Shown: positions 57,560-64,000 of the stretch, in pieces
Numbering within the stretch: position 1 is the stretch's first letter
Layout of the letters: each line of letters begins with the position of its first letter
DNA from: Ceratopteris richardii
Lineage: Eukaryota > Streptophyta > Polypodiopsida > Polypodiales > Pteridaceae
Direction of reading: 5' to 3'
Length of the DNA: 64,000 nt
Assembly (NCBI GenBank): GCA_020310875.1
Contig: CM035413.1
Location: 184,560,618-184,624,617, forward strand
Position numbers and translations under genes: made by a program
Notes under the pieces: generated by a model
The model's input: only the letters and a program-made list of their open reading frames with translations
Database searches by the model: none
Told to the model about the DNA's origin: nothing

Positions 57560-60478
57560 TGCCTCGAAGCATGAATGCCATGTGGGATGCCTATACCATT
57601 AACCACTAATTGGTTAATGCTCAAAGTACTTCGGGCTTTGGCACTTGTAAGTGGACGTGCAAATATTGCACGAAGACCTCTACCACAACTACACGACTTA
57701 TAAGTCATATGTCTGGTTTAGGAGAAATGTGCATTTCTCCTTCAGAGATTGCTCAGAGATTGCCTCGGCCAATATCGAGATGATGGAGGACATAGTTCCT
57801 TCTTCAGAGATGACGCAACATGCCACTAGTGTTACTCGAAGTCCGACTTCATCACAAAGAGACGGCACTATGGAAGAGGACGACTCCACACCTCCTACAC
57901 AACATCCTAGGCAAGGACTTAGTGCCTCATTTATATCCTTGGCCATACAAAAGCAGAGACGAAAGGCCGCATAGATACAAATTGTGAGGTGTGTTATTGA
58001 ATACAATCTTGCATTCAATGTGGTACGTATCCAGGCATGGAGATGCATGGTGAAAGCCATTGCTCAGGTCGGTCCATGCGATGATTGGTATGGAATTGAC
58101 TACAAGCGATTGCGTACTACCATGTTAGATGAGAAAAAGGATCACATTGAGATGCAGTTAGAGCATATTAAAACTGGTTGGATGATGTATGGATGTTCCA
58201 TCATTTCTAATGGATGGAGTGACACAAGTCGATGCCATATTATAAAGATCCTGGTGTCATCTTGCCTAGTTACCTTTTTCCTCCGTGCCATGGATGCTAG
58301 TAGAGTGGGGGTTCGCATTACGGTGTCAGAGAGATTTACTCTCCTCACTTGAAGAGACAATGAGACTCCAAGGGATCATATTTGAGAATTTTGGAAGTTC
58401 TTTGGACAACCGATTTCAATAAACTATTGCAGATTATCATGGAAGAATAGATTCGATAGAATAAAAACTTTGATCGCTGATCAATTGGAAATGAGATCCA
58501 CCTCCTATCACAAGTGCACCACAAAAGCACGTTTATCGGGTTATTCTATCAAAGAGCGACAGGTTCGTGTTTGAGCTTATGTACATGAAGGTCCACACTC
58601 TTAAGTGCATTTCAGTTTTTTCCATTGGGTTCTTTGTTTTTACTAAGGAGCTATTTGCTGTAAATATGGACATAAGGACATATATTATAGTCAACAGATT
58701 ATTGCAGATTATGTGAGAATTGAATGAGTCAATAATTATGCCATGGCTGCCAATTTTGTGCAAAGCTTTGAAGTCCTTGCATAATAAAAACAATAAAAAA
58801 TCTGAAGAAGACTTTCAAAAAGTCGTTGGTAACCTCTATGATTGAAATAGTGAACGCTATTTTTTGGCCATCTCTATCTTTAGATCAAGTGGACTTTCAG
58901 CCGAGTTTTTTGTATATCTCTAAATTCAGAGATGTTCGGACATAAAAACAGCCGCAGCCGTCATCAGGAGACACCCTACGTGTTTCGACAATTCTGATAT
59001 GACACACGACAATTCTATTCTGAGACTAACTGCGATGTTGGGAACACGCACGAAGATGGAGGCATATTCTGCGGGCTTTATCTGACGAAGGAGTTTTGGG
59101 AGACATTTGATTTGTTGCATGGAGGCTGTGCGGAGGCTAATACATGTTTATTCTGAGGCGAAATTCGAGAACTCATGGCTTGGTGGAAAACGTATCTGAT
59201 GCTGATTTAATACATATGATGTGTTCCGCGACGAGCATCCACATACTTCCGACAATGGGTCAGTTTATCTTTCAGCATATCAAATCTGCCATTCTTGAGG
59301 TTGGAGCTGAAAATGTGGTACAAGTTCTCACAAATAATGCATCCAACTATAAGAGAATGGGGGAAATGATTGAACATGAGTTCCCCAAATAGTTTGGACA
59401 CCCTGTGCAAATAGTTTGTACACCCTATGCTGCACACTGTGTAGATCTGCTATTAGAGGACATCGAGAAACTACCATGGATAGAGCCCATTGTGAATGAT
59501 GCCAAACATTGTGAATTTTATACGTAATTATTTGGCATTATCCGTATTCCGTTCTCATAGCACCATGGAGATGATTCGGCTTGCAGATACTAGATTCGGT
59601 TACATATATTTGGTGTTATGTAGACTTCAACAAGTCATACATGCATTGCATGTGACCATCATAGATCACATATGGACAAACGTACCACACTCTCAAACAA
59701 AGCTTGCACGTTATGTGCAAAGGAAAGTATTGGATGAGAACTTTTGGAAGGAAATAGATTCTCTTGTGCCCGCTTTGAAGACCATTTATATCTTGCTTCG
59801 TATAGTGGACAAAGAGGGTTCTACACTTGGACTTGTCTACCATTTCTATATGCAGATGAGACAGGCTATCGTGCAAGGAAGGGAACTTTCACAGGAGATG
59901 TATGTTTTTGAATTTTGAGATTTATGTATGTTTCTTTTATTTAATATATTTATATAAACATTCAGATTTGGCATTGATTTTACTTTGTAGGAAATCTGAT
60001 ATTTTGCTAGTGGACTATCGTAGGCCTCTCCTATCTAGACCCACACATGGATTTTTGGCACTCTTGTATCCATATTTGAAAAGTCCGGCTTTATGCGCAA
60101 AAGGCCAACTATGACACATGAAGGATGAGTACATGCAACGCATCATGTCCCGTGACGATCAGCTTCTCTTTGATAGAGATTTCACAGGCTATGGGCACTC
60201 CATATGCGTGTAGTACATCTATGCGCAAAGAGGTGATTGCAGAGCCATTGAAGTGGTGGCTACATTATGGCTATGGTCACTCTTCAATGGCTCTACATGC
60301 TCTACAAGTCTTATCACATGTTTTTTTTTTAATTGATAATTGAACATTGATTTATATTAGTTTCTATTCCTTTATTTTGAAAATGCTTATGGATGTCATG
60401 ACTCATAAATTATAATCTATGTAGGATGATTCCTCTAGTGCATGTGAACGCAATTGGAGCGCCTATTCTCTCATCATA
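57560..60478 (+). pseudogene. hAT-family transposase, plus-strand copy (decayed)
   Basis: It starts MPRSMNAMWDAY at 57560. The BED-type zinc finger reads CKYCTKT...TRLISHMSG (57655-57720). The DUF659-type core reads QVGPCDDWYGIDYKRLR, MYGCSIISNGWSDTSRCHIIKI and, after an insertion at about 58330-59250, FIFQHIKSAILEVGAENVVQVLTNNASN. An intron at 59900-59990 (GTATGT...GTAG) and one at 60320-60424 precede the hAT dimerisation block DDSSSACERNWSAYSLI, where the copy ends near 60478. Several stops and shifts. hAT transposases cut and paste DNA with 8-bp target duplications. Confidence 0.88.
58331..59248. other. Insertion of unknown nature in the hAT(+) coding region
   Basis: Comparison with the minus-strand hAT copy shows about 920 extra bp between VRIT and QFIFQHIKS. 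The flanks read GGTGTCAG (58321-58330) and GGGTCAG (about 59259), an imperfect duplication. The insert has no recognisable domain or terminal repeats. Confidence 0.5.
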
Positions 60479-61022
60479 GTGGTTAGGTGCGTAAGGTTCG
60501 GTGCGTTCGGTGCGTTTAAGGTGCGAGGACCGAACCTTACGTCCTAGGTAAGGTGCGTTCCTTAGGGTTTAGGTGCGTTTAAGGTGCAAGAACCTAACCT
60601 TACGTCATAGGTCAGGTTCGTAAGGTACGTTTCATGTTAATGATCTAACCTGTTACATAATAGAATCAATATTATAATCATCAATGATCATGCTTTATAA
60701 GAAATTAGAATTGCACAATGCATATTAATGGTGAGCAGAAATGCTTTTCAGAAAGAAATAAACATATACATAATACAATGTACATTGTACACTTAAGTTC
60801 TAACACACTAGACATTACACCAATTACCAATTTACTAGTAACACCATATTAGAGAGAAAACCAAAACCACTTAAAGGATTATATACATGATACATCATGA
60901 TGTAAAAACAAAATACAACTGTCAACCATACAATAAGACTCATCACTCGAGAGTCAAGACTCAAGCCTCAATCCATAATGAATCAATGATCATGTCAGAT
61001 CATAGATGAAATCATAAAACTA
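60479..61022. other. Intergenic region between convergent hAT genes, with GGTGCG/AAGGT repeats
   Basis: 60479-60645 holds two imperfect copies of a roughly 60-bp unit (GGTGCGTTTAAGGTGC core) with internal inverted repeats, including an exact 13-bp stem CGTAAGGTTCGGT / ACCGAACCTTACG. The rest (60650-61020) is AT-rich and featureless. Confidence 0.7.
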
Positions 61023-61433
61023 CTACTCTGACTCTGAGTCATCTAAACTGATGGACTCCTCTAATGATGAATGCTCTCTCGATGAGGAAATATCAGCCAT
61101 GGCTATGATATTTCCATCATCATCGAACTCTGGAACAGGTGTATCATGTATATCCTCCTCAAGTGGGTTTGGAGCTTCTCTACGTCGAGGGTGCAACTTA
61201 CGCCTCCTTCCTCTAGCTGCGGGTGTAGATGCACTGGTAGAAGGAATATCCTCTATGGCCAATGTATGTCCTCGTGAAAGAGCCCGAGAACGTGATCGTG
61301 TGATGCGTCTATCAACATTCTCGAGCTCTAAGTGAAGCATGCGATATATTTCATCTTGTTCATCAAGAACAGATGAATCTACATCGATCGTTTCTTCTGA
61401 TCTGAATGCATCCTCGAACACAAGTGGAGATAC

Positions 61434-61555
61434 CTACAATTAGAAAAAGTTTGATTCATCAATGATCATTAATATATACATACTTAATCAAATTTTGCTT
61501 ATAAGTTATAAGTTATGCTGCATGCACATTGCACATTGCATTATCAAATGATTAC
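61434..61555 (-). other. hAT(-) intron 3
   Basis: GTAATCATTTG...TAATTGTAG, 122 bp, separating the dimerisation exon from the acidic tail exon. There is no counterpart in the truncated plus copy. Confidence 0.65.
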
Positions 61556-61716
61556 CTGTCGAGGACCTGTCATGTTTTTGAAATTACGTAATAAACGAAG
61601 ATTGGCCTTACAAAAGACCACACGCTCAAGTTGTGCAACACTCAAGCAATTTCTCAACTTGGTGTGCACTAATGCAAATGACTCCACTTGCGCTCACAAG
61701 CGCTAGCAGATGAATC

Positions 61717-61829
61717 CTACAACATAGAAATTAGAATATCTTAATACTTAATACTTATACTGTAGTCTGTAATATGTATACAATAAACCTTTTCTAAAGA
61801 GAATAATGTTTTAATCAATTTATACATAC
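61717..61829 (-). other. hAT(-) intron 2
   Basis: GTATGTATAAATTG...ATGTTGTAG, 113 bp, located before the SSACER block as in the plus copy (60320-60424). Confidence 0.8.
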
Positions 61830-62172
61830 CTGAGAGAGAACTCTCAATGCTTGACGACAAATGTGTGGATGCCCATATCCACAAGTGTTCCACCACTCTA
61901 TAGGTTTTGCTGTGACTTCTGAACGTAGAGAAGTGGAACGTGCATAGGAGATCCCGATGTTCCCCATATATGCTGAAAAATCTGCATCAAACACTATCTG
62001 AGCATCGGGATCCATGATGCGCTCCATCTACATGTCCTTCATGTGGCGAAGACTAACTTCTGACCACAAATCAGGACTCTTGAAGTATGGATGTAACAAA
62101 GCTGCGAATCCATGAATGGGACGTGATAAGAACTCCCATCGTGAATCCACAAGACTCAAAACATCACTTTTC

Positions 62173-62250
62173 CTATTAGAAATTTGAATTAGTAAACTTG
62201 CAAAATAATAAAATTTTAAACATGAAAAGAAATATGGAAATAAAACATAC
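62173..62250 (-). other. hAT(-) intron 1
   Basis: GTATGTTTTATT...TTCTAATAG, 78 bp, at the same coding position and phase as 59900-59990 in the plus copy. Confidence 0.8.
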
Positions 62251-63645
62251 CTGGAGCTCGATAAAGTGGATACATGAGCAATGCCTTGTCGCATATGTCT
62301 ATACAAATGGTACACCAAGCCAAGCGTGGATCCCTCCATGTCAACCACTCGAAGAGCAATGTGTATGCACTTAAGGACAGGGATAAGATTTTGTATCTCT
62401 GCCCAAAAGTCCATGTCTAATACTCGCGCTCTCCGATTGAGCCATTGGCATCGCATTCCACCTCGTATCTATTATCGTCAAGCGCAAAGAGTGCATAGAC
62501 TCGTAAAGGCGTGTAAGCACATAGAATATGTATCCGAAACGTGTGTCAGAAATGCGAACCAACTCTTTCTCACTATTACTACGGAAAATGCGTTTGGCAT
62601 CACTGATAATAGGCTCAACCCATGGGAGTTTCTCTATGTCCTCAAATAGTAAGTCTATGCAATGTGCTATGCAAGGGGTCCAAACTATAGAGGGATACTC
62701 ACTCTCTATTAACTCTCCCATTCTTTTACAGTTAGACGCATTATCTGTAATAACTTGGACTACATTTTCACGTCCAACCTCTTCTATAGCACTCTTGATG
62801 TGCTCAAAAATAAATTCCCCAGTGATCCGTGTGCCGACACTGCTACAATCTACTGCACGGAGAAAGTAAATACCAATACATGAGGAGACCATTATATTTA
62901 TTATGTGGCGACGTCTGATATCACTCCAACCATCAGACAATATAGAGCAGCCATATGTCTGCCACCCTAATTTTATAGGCTGCATAAGCACCTCTATCCT
63001 CTCTTTCTCCTCAATAAGCATGGGCCCACACAATCTGTTATAGTCAACACCATACCAATCATCACATTGCCCCACTTGTGCAATGGCCTTAACCATCCTC
63101 TTCCATGCATCTGTACGAACTACGTTGAAAGAGAGATTGCATTCAAGAATGCAACGCTCTATTTCAACCTCGGCAGCTTTTTGTCGTTGCTTTTGTAGTC
63201 CCACAATTATAAAAGAGGTATGAAGTGATGCTTGTCTAGATCTTTGTGATGCTGGTGGTAGGTCAGGAATGGTCTCTAACTCACTCTCATCTCTTTGTGA
63301 AACACCTCTTTTTCCTGAAGTCCTACTAGGCTCCGTCTCAATCTCCTCTAACATGTCTAGAGAGGATGTTGCAAGCTCACGACGACGGGCTGCGAGATTT
63401 GCTTGTGCAATATTATGTTCTTTTTGCACACCTTCTGCAATGTTTGGAGGAACCTCTAAACATGAACCAATACCCATACCACCTAATCCTGACACATGGA
63501 GTATCAGATGAGTCGTGGTGGTACAGAATGTCTTCCCATAATACTTGCATACCCATCTTCTTGTGCCAGAACCAGAGCCAGTAATGTTTGCCAAGGTATG
63601 GCTTGTGGTATGAGCATCCCAGAGAGAAGAAATACCACGAGGCAT

Positions 63646-64000
63646 GATGATACCTAAAACATAAAATCCATACTACATCAATGATTAATCATGGACCATA
63701 GTAGATATTAGATAGAAATTAGAATAGCAGCATACATGGAAATTGGAATGATGGATGATGGCAATGTGGCATGATGTGTAATATGTATACAATATGGAAA
63801 ATTGCAATGTGGCAATTGCCAATGTGTAATGTGTGTAATATCCATAGTTGCTATTCGTACAAGTACGAACCCTTTCGTACGTATTTTTCGTACCGTACGT
63901 ACTAGTACGTATTCGTACCAATTCGTACCAAAAAAGTGCATGTGTTTTATTTTCCATTTTAACTAGAATTTATGAAGGAAATACATTGGTTTTTCATCTA
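63646..64000. other. hAT(-) upstream region with GTAC-rich palindromic cluster
   Basis: 63855-63930 is packed with TACGAA/TTCGTA and CGTACG palindromes. By position it corresponds to the GGTTCG cluster 5' of the plus copy, so it is likely subterminal sequence. The element end lies at or beyond the window edge. Confidence 0.5.

Larger units (their letters stand above)
61023..63645 (-). pseudogene. hAT-family transposase, minus-strand copy, four exons
   Basis: Exons inferred by comparison with the other copy: 63645-62251, 62172-61830, 61716-61556, 61433-61023, with GT-AG introns between. The BED finger (WVCKYYGKTFCTTTTHLILHVSG) has one Cys changed to Tyr. The core shows CDDWYGVDYNRLCGPM, YGCSILSDGWSDIRRRHIINIMVSS, VVQVITDNASNCKRMGELI and CIAHCIDLLFEDIEKL. 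The dimerisation region reads SASACERKWS and, one base out of frame, LVHTKLRNCLSVAQLERVVFC. Lesions: frameshift near 62440, TAG near 62027, frameshift near 61690. The last exon adds an acidic, Ser-rich tail. It is clearly less decayed than the plus copy. Confidence 0.9.

Noticed and set aside
60555-60575. TTAGGGTTTAGG-like string suggesting telomeric repeat
   Set aside because: Only one partial unit, embedded in the GGTGCG/AAGGT repeat cluster; not a telomere array.

Overview
The window looks like repeat-dominated intergenic DNA from a land plant with a large genome. I saw no cellular gene, rRNA, tRNA or CRISPR array. Plant affinity is inferred from the dense nested Ty1/copia and Ty3/gypsy elements primed by initiator tRNA-Met, an L1-type LINE, and hAT transposases with GT-AG introns. 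A conifer or other gymnosperm fits the old, decayed, nested retroelements, but nothing in the sequence proves it. The element names below (Gypsy-1, Copia-1 and so on) are local labels.

Layout. 1-10473: a decayed Ty3/gypsy element of Athila/Tat character (+), split by a young Ty1/copia element (Copia-1, 1306-7817, minus). Copia-1 has two 1113-bp LTRs that differ at only 3 positions, a 5-bp target duplication, PBS and PPT. 10585-10790: LTR fragment. 12565-15917: 5'-truncated L1-type LINE (+). 15919-17626: LTR, PBS and gag-like region of another gypsy element. 17634-18790: LTR and RNase H of a copia relic (minus). 18790-23229: decayed chromovirus (+) with RT, RNase H, IN and chromodomain.

23710-40849 is a nest four levels deep. 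Copia-2 (minus) sits in a chromoviral integrase. Copia-2 carries Copia-4 (24891-32115, target duplication ATGCC), which itself carries a 2070-bp TIR element (26284-28353) with a TTAA duplication. Copia-2 also carries a LINE, which was entered by Copia-3 and later lost one junction. 40850-44590 holds older gypsy and copia scraps. 44600-49662 is Copia-6, a 3'-truncated relative of Copia-4 with a 515-bp segment present three times in tandem. 51190-51890 is a long alternating purine/pyrimidine tract.

52503-56909 holds the most notable element: an uninterrupted non-LTR retrotransposon ORF of about 1200 codons (AP endonuclease, RT, Cys/His finger, and a PCNA-box-like motif near the C terminus). It is bounded on both sides by long (CT)n tracts, with a second truncated 3' end of the same kind downstream. 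57560-63645 contains two related hAT transposase genes in convergent orientation, both with conserved introns and both damaged.

The genes do not form a host pathway. Each group is the replication or transposition machinery of one element, and the interest lies in target choice, nesting order and rearrangement.
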